Counted from the stretch's first letter, positions 37,285-45,152 are shown. The stretch: 64,000 nucleotides of DNA from an uncultured Prevotella sp. (GCA_905233165.1 CAJODL010000004.1:333436-397435); one strand, 5' to 3'. Notes: generated by a model not told the origin, from the letters alone. Program-made: numbers and translations.

Positions 37285-37758
37285 TTGAAATACGTTAATA
37301 CGGGCGTGGTCTTTCAGGAAATTCCTGATGAGGTCACGCTCTCTATCAATATCTCTAACTGCCCGTGCCATTGCATGGGGTGTCATAGCCAGTATCTGTG
37401 GGAAGACATCGGAGAACCTCTCAATGCTATGTCCCTCGATGTCATGCTGAAAGAATATGGCGATGACATCACCTGTGTGGCATTCATGGGGGGCGATGCA
37501 ACACCCGAAAAGGTGGACTCCCTGGCGGGGTGGGTGCATAGTGCTTACCCTCATCTCAAGACGGCATGGTATAGCGGTAGGGCGATACTCTCAGATAAGA
37601 TAAACCTTAAGAACTTTGACTATATCAAGCTCGGACCGTATGTCGAATCGAAAGGACCTCTCAACAAACCCACCACAAACCAGATTCTATATAAGGTGAA
37701 TCCAAAGGCTGAGAATGGGATAGGGGAGGATATAACAAAAAAATTCTGGAAGAAATGA
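37285..37758 (+). CDS. nrdG: Anaerobic ribonucleotide reductase activating protein
   Basis: The 157-residue radical SAM enzyme has the cluster motif CPCHCMGC (CxxxCxxC) near residue 27. It generates the glycyl radical on NrdD using SAM. The start is a TTG at 37285: the following 'KYVNTGVVFQEIPDEV' is the conserved beginning of the family, and no ATG is available nearby. The last 4 bp overlap kdsA (ATGA), so the gene bridges the two functions in one transcript. Confidence 0.93.
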   Translation: MKYVNTGVVFQEIPDEVTLSINISNCPCHCMGCHSQYLWEDIGEPLNAMSLDVMLKEYGDDITCVAFMGGDATPEKVDSLAGWVHSAYPHLKTAWYSGRAILSDKINLKNFDYIKLGPYVESKGPLNKPTTNQILYKVNPKAENGIGEDITKKFWKK

Positions 37759-38510
37759 AACCTTTATTTATTGCAGGACCCTGTGTCATCGAGAGTGCAG
37801 AACTCCTCGATATCGTAGCACAGGAACTGGTCTCTATCAATCGTGAGTTAGGAACGGATATCATCTTCAAGGCCTCCTTCGATAAGGCTAACCGCACCAG
37901 TATCTCCTCCTTCCGGGGACCTGGTATGGAGAAGGGACTTCAGATGCTCTCTGACATCAAGCAAAAATATGGCCTGAAGATTCTTACTGATATCCACGAA
38001 TCCTGTCAGGCTGCTCCTGTGGCAGAGGTGGCTGATGTGCTCCAGATACCAGCCTTCCTATGTCGCCAGACTGATCTTCTCGTAGCGGCAGCAAAGACGG
38101 GAAAGGCTATCAATATCAAGAAGGCACAGTTCCTCTCTGGTGTCGATATGCGTTATCCTGTGCAGAAGGCACGCGAGAGTGGGGCAGAGGAGGTATGGCT
38201 CTGCGAAAGGGGTAACTCTTTTGGGTACAATAACCTCGTGGTTGATTTCCGTAATATACCAGACATGCTCGATATAGTACCACGCGTCGTGATGGACTGC
38301 ACTCATAGCGTGCAACGCCCAGGCGGTGGCAATGGCTGCACCTCTGGTGACAGACGCTTCGTACCCGCAATGGCAAAAGCAGCCAAAGCATTCGGAGCCA
38401 ACGGCTTCTTCTTCGAAGTACACCCCGACCCCGACCACGCCCTCAGCGACGGCCCGAACATGCTCTACCTCAAAGATCTCAAGAACTTAGTTCGAGAACT
38501 AGGTTCTTGA
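37755..38510 (+). CDS. kdsA: 3-deoxy-8-phosphooctulonate synthase
   Basis: The 251-residue enzyme has 'FIAGPCVIESAELLDIVAQE', 'FKASFDKANRTSISSFRGPG', 'LCERGNSFGYNNLVVDFRN' and 'DCTHSVQRPGGGNGCTSGDR', all standard for KdsA. It condenses PEP and arabinose-5-phosphate to Kdo-8-phosphate for lipopolysaccharide. The start overlaps nrdG by 4 bp. Normal KdsA is slightly longer (about 265-280 residues), but all active-site blocks are here. Confidence 0.95.
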   Translation: MKPLFIAGPCVIESAELLDIVAQELVSINRELGTDIIFKASFDKANRTSISSFRGPGMEKGLQMLSDIKQKYGLKILTDIHESCQAAPVAEVADVLQIPAFLCRQTDLLVAAAKTGKAINIKKAQFLSGVDMRYPVQKARESGAEEVWLCERGNSFGYNNLVVDFRNIPDMLDIVPRVVMDCTHSVQRPGGGNGCTSGDRRFVPAMAKAAKAFGANGFFFEVHPDPDHALSDGPNMLYLKDLKNLVRELGS

Positions 38511-38557
38511 TATATACTCTTTAATCTTAGACCTTTGACCTTTGACTTTAGACCACT

Positions 38558-39370
38558 ATGAAGTTAGTAAATACAGAAATTAAAGATCGCATCTGCTATG
38601 TCGAGATGCAAAACGCTGAGCACTTCAATTGTCTCAGCGAAACAATGTGTGAAGAACTGATTGACGCCATTCATTATGGCTATGACCAAGAATGTGTTGG
38701 CATCGTTATTAAGGCACAATGCCGTAAAGGTGTCTGGAGTGCCGGTCACGACATCCGTGAGTTGCCCCAGAATGGTGAAGACCCTTTGGCATACGACGTT
38801 CCTATGGAACATCTAATACGCTGCGTACAGGAGACGGCAATACCTGTTATCGCTTGTGTTGATGGTACTGTATGGGGAGGTGCCTGTGACCTGTGTCTTT
38901 CATGCGATATGATAGTAAGTAGCAGTGATGCTACCTTTGCTATCACGCCGGCTAAGATTGGTATTCCATACAATGCTTCAGGCATTATGCATTTCATCAA
39001 CCAGTTAGGTATCAACAAGGCACGCGAGATGTTCTTCCTGGCTACACCGATAACGGCAGACGATGCTCTTAATGTGGGGCTTATCAATCGTGTCACAGCA
39101 CCAGAAGAGCTGGATACAGTGCTGGAAGAACATTTCTTGAATCCGTTGCGTCGCAACAGCATCATGTCTATCAGTGCCATAAAGCGACAGTTCCGTATCC
39201 TCAGCAAGGCTACCACACTACTCTCATCAGAAAGCTTCGAACGCATCAATGCCTACCGCACCCGCGTCTATAAGGGTGACGACTACCTCGAAGGCATCCG
39301 TTCCTTCCTCGAAAAACGCACCCCAGAATACAAAGGTAAAGCCTCAGATTTGGACACAAAAAACAGATAA
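38558..39370 (+). CDS. scpB: Methylmalonyl-CoA decarboxylase-like crotonase
   Basis: The 270-residue crotonase-fold protein matches the E. coli ScpB pattern: 'WSAGHDIRELP', 'ACVDGTVWGGACDLCLSCDM' and 'FAITPAKIGIPYNASGI', the last carrying the loop typical of methylmalonyl-CoA decarboxylase. It would convert methylmalonyl-CoA to propionyl-CoA, a step relevant to succinate/propionate fermentation. It stands alone after a 'tttagacctttgacc' repeat. The ScpB name is by motif pattern and not proven. Confidence 0.8.
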   Translation: MKLVNTEIKDRICYVEMQNAEHFNCLSETMCEELIDAIHYGYDQECVGIVIKAQCRKGVWSAGHDIRELPQNGEDPLAYDVPMEHLIRCVQETAIPVIACVDGTVWGGACDLCLSCDMIVSSSDATFAITPAKIGIPYNASGIMHFINQLGINKAREMFFLATPITADDALNVGLINRVTAPEELDTVLEEHFLNPLRRNSIMSISAIKRQFRILSKATTLLSSESFERINAYRTRVYKGDDYLEGIRSFLEKRTPEYKGKASDLDTKNR

Positions 39371-39437
39371 CTGTTTTTTAGTTTAGAGTTTAGAGTTTAT
39401 AGTTTAGAGTCAGTTTTATAAGTTTAAAGTAGTAAGT
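39369..39437 (+). repeat. 'agtttagagttta' repeat, left of the four-helix-bundle remnant
   Basis: Tandem AGTTTAGAG/AGTTTATAG units lie directly before the remnant gene. Their inverse (CTCTAAACTTTAAA) fills 39638-39755 on the other side, so the remnant sits inside inverted repeats. Confidence 0.75.
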
Positions 39438-39649
39438 ATGGAAGTTTTTGGATATAGGAAATTGATTGCATACGAAAAAGCAAAAGAGGTAGTGAAGCAT
39501 ACCTATAAGCTTTTTTTGAAATAGCTGAGGAACTTGGGTATGTTACTGCTGAGGATAAATTAAGTATGGATAAACTTATAGATGAAGAAGCCCGACTTTT
39601 GTCAGGACTTCTCAACTCCTATAAACCATCCACAGTCTCTAAACTTTAA
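39438..39649 (+). pseudogene. Four-helix-bundle (23S rRNA IVS-like) gene, internally deleted
   Basis: The first frame reads 'MEVFGYRKLIAYEKAKEVVK' and stops after 28 residues at 39522-39524. The next frame continues from 39518 as 'EIAEELGYVTAEDK' and then 'LIDEEARLLSGLLNSY', ending at 39649. These are the N-terminal and C-terminal parts of the four-helix-bundle family found intact elsewhere in this window; about 50 middle residues and one base are missing. The deletion joins the two parts at a run of T's. Confidence 0.75.
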
Positions 39650-39755
39650 ACTCTAAACTCTAAACTCTCCACTATACACTTTCCACTGCCTCTAAACTTT
39701 AAACTCTAAACTCTACACTATACACTTACCACTGCCTCTAAACTCTAAACTATAA
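39638..39755 (+). repeat. 'ctctaaactttaaa' repeats, right arm
   Basis: About 50-bp units (CTCTAAACTTTAAACTCTAAAC followed in each case by a cactatacacttnccactgc-type tail) recur two to three times. They are the inverse of the repeats at 39369-39437 and the last unit ends a few bases before the upxY start codon. Confidence 0.75.
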
Positions 39756-39762
39756 ACATTAA

Positions 39763-40413
39763 ATGAATAACAATTCATATTTGGTGTCAACCCTCGACGG
39801 CAACGACGAAAGCCTCTATACCAACCTCGGTCCTGATGACGACAGTATCGATAGCGAAGTGCACTGGTACCCTATGCATATACGTCATTCCAGTCCAAGG
39901 AAAGCCTTCAGTGTGCGCCAGTATCTCTATGAGAAAGGCTTCACTACCTATCTCCGCCTGGAACATATCGAAGAAGTAAAAGGTGATGAGTCACACCAAA
40001 TCGTAAAGCCCGTCTTCAGCAACCTCATCTTCATACAGGGTAAGAAGAAGATACTCCGTTTGCTCAAGAATACAGACCCCAACCTGACGTCTCTGCAGTT
40101 CATGACGAGGACCAAGCGCGACAGGTTAGAAAAGTCCGTCATCCTCTCAGTCTCTGATAAAGATATGCAAAACTTTATCGATTCCGAGACACGTGACGAC
40201 CCATATAATCAACGTCAACAATGGCAGTATGACGATGCAAATTTCAAACCGGGCAGAAAGGTACGCATCATTAACGGACCGTTTGCTGACATCACAGGCG
40301 AGATAAAAAATTACAAATCCCATCGCGTCGTGGTCGTAAGAATCGAAGGCACCGGCGTCGCCAGTATCATCACCCGAGTCTCCAAAAACGACCTCGAGTT
40401 CTACGAAGAGTGA
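39763..40413 (+). CDS. UpxY-family transcription antiterminator
   Basis: The 216-residue NusG-like protein has an N-terminal NGN domain ('WYPMHIRHSSPRKAFSVRQY' and 'RPVFSNLIF'-like 'IVKPVFSNLIFIQGKKKI') and a C-terminal KOW segment ('FKPGRKVRIINGPFADITGE'). UpxY proteins allow RNA polymerase to read through long capsule operons in Bacteroidales, each acting on its own locus. Here no capsule genes follow directly; toxin-antitoxin and defence genes do, and the first polysaccharide genes come only at 55.6 kb. Confidence 0.88.
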   Translation: MNNNSYLVSTLDGNDESLYTNLGPDDDSIDSEVHWYPMHIRHSSPRKAFSVRQYLYEKGFTTYLRLEHIEEVKGDESHQIVKPVFSNLIFIQGKKKILRLLKNTDPNLTSLQFMTRTKRDRLEKSVILSVSDKDMQNFIDSETRDDPYNQRQQWQYDDANFKPGRKVRIINGPFADITGEIKNYKSHRVVVVRIEGTGVASIITRVSKNDLEFYEE

Positions 40414-40598
40414 TAACATGTTGTAAAGTTTAACGGTTAACGTTTAAAGTTTAAAGGCAGTGCAGATTTGAGAGATTTGTGTTCTTTTTAAAATACAAAA
40501 ATGCACTTTTGTCGCCCATTTTATACAATTTTCGACCCATTTTGACCCAAATTTATCACTTTTTCACTCTTTTATAGTAATAAAAGAAAAAAAATCAC

Positions 40599-40606
40599 TA
40601 ACTTTG
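40599..40606 (+). promoter_or_regulatory. -7 promoter element upstream of the toxin-antitoxin region
   Basis: TAACTTTG fits TAnnTTTG. If used, the transcript has a leader of about 320 bases before the first gene at 40932, including the hexamer repeats and the leader block. Confidence 0.6.
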
Positions 40607-40668
40607 TCGCGGAATAAATATTAACGTTTACGTTATCAAAACTTGAACTTCTTGAACTATCAAGTTCT

Positions 40669-40752
40669 CGTTTTCGTTATCGTTATCGTTTTCGTTAACC
40701 GTTATCGTTATCGTTATCGTTTTCGTTAACCGTTATCGTTATCGTTATCGTT
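40669..40752 (+). repeat. CGTTAT/CGTTTT hexamer repeat array
   Basis: The array is built from CGTTAT, CGTTTT and CGTTAAC units in three higher-order blocks. A 16-base string, CGTTATCGTTTTCGTT (40681-40696), is found exactly, in inverse orientation, in the 3' end of gyrA (27750-27765). A shorter array of the same type lies at 50617-50656. Confidence 0.9.
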
Positions 40753-40771
40753 CCCTTCGGTCTCAGAACAC

Positions 40772-40862
40772 TGTCCTATATCTCGACGTAAGTATGATAC
40801 CGGCCACAGAAAGCCCACACCCTCGCGTCCCGACCCCAAGTCAGGGACACTCCGAGACGTGG
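40772..40862 (+). promoter_or_regulatory. Conserved leader block, copy 1
   Basis: This about 90-base block shares with 50798-50889 the strings TGTCCTA, TCTCGACGT, CACAGAAA, 'CGCGTCCCGACCCCAAGTC' and GACACTCCGA. Between GTCCC and GGGAC a hairpin is possible. Both copies lie shortly upstream of an accessory gene cluster and downstream of a TAnnTTTG promoter and CGTTAT repeats, so they are probably transcribed leader sequence. Function is unknown. Confidence 0.65.
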
Positions 40863-40931
40863 TGAGAGGTGATAACTGATAGTTGATAGTTGACAGTTGA
40901 TAACTGATAGTTGATAAAACATTCGAACCCC

Positions 40932-41165
40932 ATGAGCAAGAAATACAAAACACCAGAAGAACCCACCTCAATGGTGGAAGAACCGACAATGTCATATAAC
41001 GTGAGTAACACCCTCCATGTAGCGGTGAATCCTCTTCCAGTACAAGAGCGCATCATCTTAACAGAGGAAATGAAAGCCTCAATGTTTAAAGCAGAACAAA
41101 ACCTCGCTGATGGCAACTGCCTCACCGAAGAGGATTTTCAAGCTCGTTTTGCGAAATGGCTATAG
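40932..41165 (+). CDS. Putative antitoxin of a RelE/ParE-type pair
   Basis: The 77-residue product (ATG 40932) is acidic and helical in its second half ('LTEEMKASMFKAEQNLADGN') and overlaps the following RelE/ParE-like gene by 10 bp. Position, size and overlap fit an antitoxin, but no DNA-binding motif of a known antitoxin family was recognised. Confidence 0.6.
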   Translation: MSKKYKTPEEPTSMVEEPTMSYNVSNTLHVAVNPLPVQERIILTEEMKASMFKAEQNLADGNCLTEEDFQARFAKWL

Positions 41166-41458
41166 GAATACTATATAGTCCTCAGTTTGCCGACAACTTG
41201 GAGGTCATCCTTCGGTTTTATGATGAGCGCAACGGCAGCGACGCCTATAGCCGTAAGCTGATGGGTATGATTCACAGCCAGATACAATCACTGGCAGTTT
41301 TTCCTGAAATAGGGCGGATGACAGACTTCCCAGGAGTGAGAATTCTGTTCGTAGATCGCTACGGTATAGAATATCAGATACGCAACGATGTGATACTCGT
41401 GGTCGACATCTATTCATGCCAGACTAACCCTGATGACCGATTGTTCAAAAAGAAGTAA
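41156..41458 (+). CDS. RelE/ParE-family toxin
   Basis: The 100-residue product has the RelE/ParE layout: two N-terminal helices ('FADNLEVILRFYDERNGSDA' and 'KLMGMIHSQIQSLAVFPEIG'), then beta strands with 'VRILFVDRYGIEYQIRND' and 'VILVVDIYSCQTNPDD'. Such toxins cut mRNA at the ribosome (RelE) or poison gyrase (ParE); which applies here is not clear. It overlaps its putative antitoxin. Confidence 0.8.
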   Translation: MAIGILYSPQFADNLEVILRFYDERNGSDAYSRKLMGMIHSQIQSLAVFPEIGRMTDFPGVRILFVDRYGIEYQIRNDVILVVDIYSCQTNPDDRLFKKK

Positions 41459-41469
41459 AACCCTTCACC

Positions 41470-41634
41470 ATGAATCATGAACCAAAAGTAACCCTGTCCC
41501 CTCTGTCCCTGTCTCAGACCAAGGCTAAAGCGCAGCAACAGATGGTTAAAGACAGCCTCACAAGAGCTTTTGATGAGCCACATTCCGGAAAGGCTCATCG
41601 AGATGCTAGAGTTAAAGAAATAATAACAATATAA
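41470..41634 (+). CDS. Small open reading frame of unknown status
   Basis: A 54-residue frame starts with ATG 11 bp after the RelE-like gene and ends 4 bp before the zeta-associated small gene. The product is polar and Ala/Lys rich with no recognised domain. It could be a small accessory gene or a decayed one; the first third overlaps a 'cctgtcccctctgtccctg' repeat-like stretch. Confidence 0.3.
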   Translation: MNHEPKVTLSPLSLSQTKAKAQQQMVKDSLTRAFDEPHSGKAHRDARVKEIITI

Positions 41635-41638
41635 CGAT

Positions 41639-41812
41639 ATGTCACAACAAGAACTAACATCCTATAGGTTGTCGTCCTTGCATGACCCAACTGACGATAT
41701 GCTCCATGCAATCATGGAGCAGGTGGCGGAAAGTGCTAGACGTTCTACAGCCAAGTTTCAGGCTGAGTTACATCGTCGCTTCGAACAAATACGCTTATCA
41801 GGCAAATCGTAA
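41639..41812 (+). CDS. Small protein paired with zeta toxin, putative antitoxin
   Basis: The 57-residue product (starting MSQQELTSYRLSSLHDPTD) is a charged helical protein ending 4 bp before the zeta-toxin start. Small helical proteins commonly stand at this place before zeta-type kinases in Bacteroidota and are taken as antitoxins. Evidence is position and composition only. Confidence 0.6.
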   Translation: MSQQELTSYRLSSLHDPTDDMLHAIMEQVAESARRSTAKFQAELHRRFEQIRLSGKS

Positions 41813-41816
41813 ATCA

Positions 41817-42476
41817 ATGGAAGAACATGAAGAGCAGCGAGCGCCATCAAGCTCGCTTGTTTGGCCGAGTCGCGACTCATGTCGACAAAGTCAACAAAAA
41901 CCTACCTTATGCGTGGTGGCAGGCCCAAATGGCTCAGGCAAGACGACTACCACAGAACTTCTCTTAGCCAATGAGTGGGGTGCAAACAGCCTGTATATTA
42001 ACCCAGATAATATTGCTGAACAGGAGTTTGGCGGTTGGAACAATCCCAATGCTGTTCTAAAAGCAGCACAACGTGCCACAGAGATGCGCTATCAATGCCT
42101 TGATGAACATCGTGACTTTGTGTTCGAGACGGTATTCTCGTCCGAAGAGAAATTAGAGTTTCTTCGTAAGGCACATGAAGAAGGTTTCTTCATTCGTTTG
42201 TTCTATGTATGCACTAAGTCCCCTGAGATTAATGTGGCTAGAATAGCCAAGCGCTACATGAATGGTGGTCACGAGGTGCCCATCTCGAAGGTCATTTCAC
42301 GCTATTTTAAGTCGCTTGAGCAGGTCAAGCAGGCCATCACGTTTGTCGATAGGGCATACATCTACGACAATAGTGTTGAGGATCATTTGCCACAGTTGCT
42401 TTACCGTACAACCGATGGCCAACTAGCTAAACAGTATGTCGCTGATTTTCCCGAATGGGCACAGATATTGATATGA
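41817..42476 (+). CDS. Zeta-toxin family kinase
   Basis: The 219-residue product from ATG 41817 has the P-loop 'CVVAGPNGSGKTTTTELLLA', the 'YINPDNIAEQEFGGWN' segment, and 'RDFVFETVFSSEEKLEFLR' as in zeta toxins. Zeta kinases phosphorylate UDP-N-acetylglucosamine and block peptidoglycan synthesis. The start at 41817 is preferred because the longer frame overlaps the small upstream gene. The first 25 residues are low-complexity. Confidence 0.85.
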   Translation: MEEHEEQRAPSSSLVWPSRDSCRQSQQKPTLCVVAGPNGSGKTTTTELLLANEWGANSLYINPDNIAEQEFGGWNNPNAVLKAAQRATEMRYQCLDEHRDFVFETVFSSEEKLEFLRKAHEEGFFIRLFYVCTKSPEINVARIAKRYMNGGHEVPISKVISRYFKSLEQVKQAITFVDRAYIYDNSVEDHLPQLLYRTTDGQLAKQYVADFPEWAQILI

Positions 42477-42946
42477 CGACAAACAAATAATAAGTTAACC
42501 AACAAAAAATAAAAGCAGATTAAAGTCATCGGGCTCTGCACGCTTGGCAACTGACAAGTGACAACTGACAAGTGACAACTGACAAGTGACAAGTGACAAC
42601 TGTCAACTGTCACCTATCACCTATCACCTATCACCTATCACCTATCACCTATCACCTGTCAACTGTCTAATCGTATCTTTAGCACGCTTATACCTTCAGG
42701 TGTAAGAACTATCAACTAAAAAGACCCCGTCCTCAGCCCTCCGCCCTCTTAGTTCTGAGTCCTGAGTTCTTAGTTCTTAGCTCTGAGTTCATCCCTCAGA
42801 CTTCCGCCCTCAGACTTCAGCCTTCTTAATTCTTAATTCAAAATTCATAATTAACTTCAGCCCTGTAGCATAGGCGTAGGATAGGCGGAGCATAGGCCGA
42901 GCATAGGCGGAGAAAAGTAATAACGACAATATAATACAACAACAAT
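42477..42946 (+). other. 470-bp gene-free region made of short tandem repeats
   Basis: From 42551 a 14-bp unit (acaagtgacaactg type) recurs; from 42611 to about 42659 a 7-bp unit CACCTAT is repeated seven times; from 42750 'ctgagttcttagt' units and from 42868 'gcataggcggag' units follow. A 'ctctgcacgcttggcaa' string at 42534 recurs as 'ctcagcacgcttggcaa' at 45951. No gene, hairpin pair or CRISPR-like spacing was found. Confidence 0.8.
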
Positions 42947-43156
42947 ATGTGTACAGTAAGTGTTAAGGTGAACGAGGCATTGCTTCGTGGCATGCGGCCG
43001 GAGCTGAACACCACAGCGGCTATACGCCAGTGGGCACAGCAGCAGATAGACTTGCGTATTCAGCAGATGGAACTCGACGACCAGGAAACGATGACTATCG
43101 AGGAAGCCCGCGAGATGACATTGGCGGCAGTAAGAGAGGAGTATGCGAAGTTATGA
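42947..43156 (+). CDS. Putative antitoxin
   Basis: The 69-residue product begins 'MCTVSVKVNEALLRGMRPEL' and is a helical, ribbon-helix-helix-sized protein. It overlaps the next gene by 4 bp (ATGA). Size and coupling fit an antitoxin; no family name can be given with confidence. Confidence 0.6.
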   Translation: MCTVSVKVNEALLRGMRPELNTTAAIRQWAQQQIDLRIQQMELDDQETMTIEEAREMTLAAVREEYAKL

Positions 43157-43362
43157 AGCATGTTATTAGGAAACGTTGCGCACAGAAGATAACAACCTTC
43201 TATCGCAATGTGTCCAAGAAATATAAGCATACCTATTCTCAGGAGTTGATGGAGAAGTACGTGCATGACGCCTATGACTCCATGTTTCAGATAGAGCGCA
43301 CCCTCCTACGTCGCAAGCCAACCATCTCCCAATGGGCTGGCTACCACATTAAGATCAGTTAA
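43153..43362 (+). CDS. Short RelE-like toxin, possibly truncated
   Basis: The 69-residue product starts 'MKHVIRKRCAQKITTFYRNV' and contains 'LLRRKPTISQWAGYHIKIS' at its end. Related Bacteroidota toxins continue for about 30 more residues with the strands that carry the active site; here the frame ends after the first part. It may be inactive. The start overlaps the antitoxin stop. Confidence 0.5.
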   Translation: MKHVIRKRCAQKITTFYRNVSKKYKHTYSQELMEKYVHDAYDSMFQIERTLLRRKPTISQWAGYHIKIS

Positions 43363-43388
43363 GAGTTAAAAATTAAAAATTAAAAGTT

Positions 43389-43745
43389 ATGGCTGCGCAG
43401 AGCGTAGTAAGTGAAAAGAGTTTGTTATTTGCTAAGAGGATTGCTAAGTGCTATGTTTTCTTGAAGGAAAAGAAAAGCGAGACTGTGATGTCGAAGCAAC
43501 TGCTGCGGTGTGGTACAAGCATTGGAGCAAATGTTCGGGAGGGTCAGTATGCGCAGAGTAAGAAAGACTTCATCAGCAAAATGAATATAGCTTTGAAGGA
43601 AGCTGGCGAGACTGACTACTGGCTTGACGTGATACATGCAGCAGGTTACTTCACGGATGAAGAGTACTCATCGCTTGATGCTGATAACAAAGAACTTTTA
43701 AAACTGCTTGCAGCAATAGTAAAAACCTCAAAGGAGAAAGAATAA
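43389..43745 (+). CDS. Four-helix-bundle protein (23S rRNA IVS family)
   Basis: The 118-residue product has the family pattern 'SKQLLRCGTSIGANVREGQY' in the second helix and 'IALKEAGETDYWLDVIHAAG' in the third. These small helical bundles occur in rRNA intervening sequences and scattered in intergenic regions; their function is unknown. It is one of three intact copies (also 50201, 58357) plus one broken copy (39438). Confidence 0.88.
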   Translation: MAAQSVVSEKSLLFAKRIAKCYVFLKEKKSETVMSKQLLRCGTSIGANVREGQYAQSKKDFISKMNIALKEAGETDYWLDVIHAAGYFTDEEYSSLDADNKELLKLLAAIVKTSKEKE

Positions 43746-43829
43746 CTTTTCACTTTTCACTTTTCATTTTTCACTATTCTGATGCTTGCCATGCACAAAA
43801 CATGCACGAAGAAATATAAGTGAAGCACA

Positions 43830-44705
43830 ATGCCACGTCAGGCGCGAAAAGAATCAGGTACCGGTATCTACCATGTGATGCTTCGTGGCATCAACAGACA
43901 AGATATCTTTGAAGACAAGGAAGACTATGTGCGCATGCTCACCTGTCTGCAGCAGATGCTGGAGCAATATGACGAAGCCGGTAATCATCAGCCACCGCTC
44001 TGTACATTCTATGCCTACTGCCTCATGTCTAATCACATACACTTGCTGCTGAAAACAAACCAGAAAGATATAGGGAGCACCATCAAACCCCTTGCAGTGA
44101 CGTATGCCATGTACTATAACAATAAATACTCACGCTCTGGACATGTGTTCCAAGACCGCTTCAAGTCAGAGCCCGTCAATGATATGGCATACTTTATGAC
44201 TTTGATGCGTTACATCCATCAGAATCCTCTTAAGGCTGGTATAGTAAAAAATGTAGGCGACTATGAGTGGAGCAGTTGGTCTGAATATACAGGTAAAGTA
44301 CCAGAAGCCGTCTGTCTTTGTGCAATCAATGCAGTGTATAAGCGCATTACCACAGAAGATTTAAAGGAACTTGTTGATACACCTCTTGATGAAGATGTTA
44401 GCTGTTTGGATATTGATGAGGTAGTAAGAGTAAGCATAGGTGACCGTGATGTGCGGAAATACCTTCAGGAACGTTATGGCATAGCAGACTCCATCAAAGT
44501 TCAGGAGTTAGAAAAGGAAAAGCGAAACGAGATACTCCTTGCATGCCTAAGTTTGGGTGCGGGCCTCCGCCAGTTGAGCCGCCTTACCGGAGTACCATAC
44601 GGAGTCATCCACAGGTTAAACAAAAAAATGAAAAAGCGGATTTGGGGACGGTTTTGTGATACCTCAGGTGAGAGTCGCAAAGCGGATCAAAGAACCGTCC
44701 CCTGA
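43830..44705 (+). mobile_element. REP-associated tyrosine transposase (RAYT)
   Basis: The 291-residue protein has the Y1 HUH transposase layout: N-terminal 'GIYHVMLRGINRQDIFEDKE', the metal-binding HUH in 'YCLMSNHIHLLLKT' and the tyrosine region 'LMRYIHQNPLKAGIVKNVGD'. RAYTs cut and join single-stranded DNA at REP hairpins. The final codons are coded by the REP-like repeat itself: GGGGACGGTT at 44644-44653 and AACCGTCCCC at 44693-44702 form an inverted repeat inside the gene end. A helix-turn-helix-like segment ('LRQLSRLTGVPYGVIHRLNK') lies near the C-terminus. Confidence 0.9.
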
Positions 44706-44817
44706 TCCCTTCTGATCCCTTGATCCCTTGATCCCTTGATCCCTGATCCATCCCATGATCCATGATCCAGAACCGTCCCCTGATCCCAAAGCGGATCAAA
44801 GAACCGTCCCCTGATCC
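44644..44817 (+). repeat. REP-like repeats linked to the transposase
   Basis: A block CAAAGCGGATCAAAGAACCG followed by TCCCCTGATCC occurs at 44678-44710 and again at 44787-44817, with a half copy at 44768-44787. The first copy forms a 10-bp inverted repeat with 44644-44653. Between and after them 'tgatcccttgatccct' direct repeats fill the spacer to 44860. Confidence 0.8.
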
Positions 44818-44930
44818 TTCCCCTCCCCTGATCCTTGATCCTTGATCCTTGATCCTTTATGATCCTATAAGAGAAATAATAATAAAAATTTTCGTAACGT
44901 CACTTGTCAGTTGTGTAAAATTTATAGCTT

Positions 44931-45152
44931 ATGTCTGATATCAACAATAAAATAGCATACATTATTGCCGTGGTGAATGAATTCTCCACTCGGTTCTCAC
45001 TGACCTCGCAGCAAGCATACCGTTATCTGGATCGCTTCAAGGGCATAGATTTTGTAGATGAGTTCTACGGTGTGGAACATACCCAGTCATTTGAAGATGT
45101 GGTTGATGACTTGGCACTATACTGCCATAAAAATGGAGGTGCATTGATATGA
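44931..45152 (+). CDS. DUF3791 protein
   Basis: The 73-residue protein fits DUF3791: 'IAYIIAVVNEFSTRFSLTSQ' followed by 'QAYRYLDRFKGIDFVDEFYG' and 'DVVDDLALYCHKNGG'. Members usually pair with DUF3990 genes. It overlaps the next gene by 4 bp. A role as antitoxin is inference from pairing. Confidence 0.8.
   Translation: MSDINNKIAYIIAVVNEFSTRFSLTSQQAYRYLDRFKGIDFVDEFYGVEHTQSFEDVVDDLALYCHKNGGALI

Larger units (their letters stand above)
40414..40931 (+). other. 518-bp gene-free region after upxY with promoter, hexamer repeats and a repeated leader
   Basis: No gene is seen here. The parts are: an 'aagtttaacggttaacg' stretch, a clear promoter element at 40599-40606, a hairpin AACTTGA/TCAAGTT at 40640-40666, CGTTAT-type repeats at 40669-40752, the leader block at 40772-40862, and 'gatagttgatagttgacag' repeats before the next start codon. 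The layout (promoter, long structured leader, then gene) suggests an antiterminator or attenuation control region. Confidence 0.7.

Noticed and set aside
40669..40752. CGTTAT array as a replication origin or DnaA box cluster
   Set aside because: The units do not match the DnaA box TTATNCACA, and the same repeat occurs in other intergenic places and in gyrA.
41470..41634. 54-residue frame as a confident toxin-antitoxin component
   Set aside because: No family similarity and partial overlap with repeat-like sequence; kept only as a low-confidence feature.
42611..42659. Seven copies of CACCTAT that could suggest a CRISPR-like or regulatory array
   Set aside because: The 7-bp units are directly joined with no spacers; this is a simple tandem repeat.
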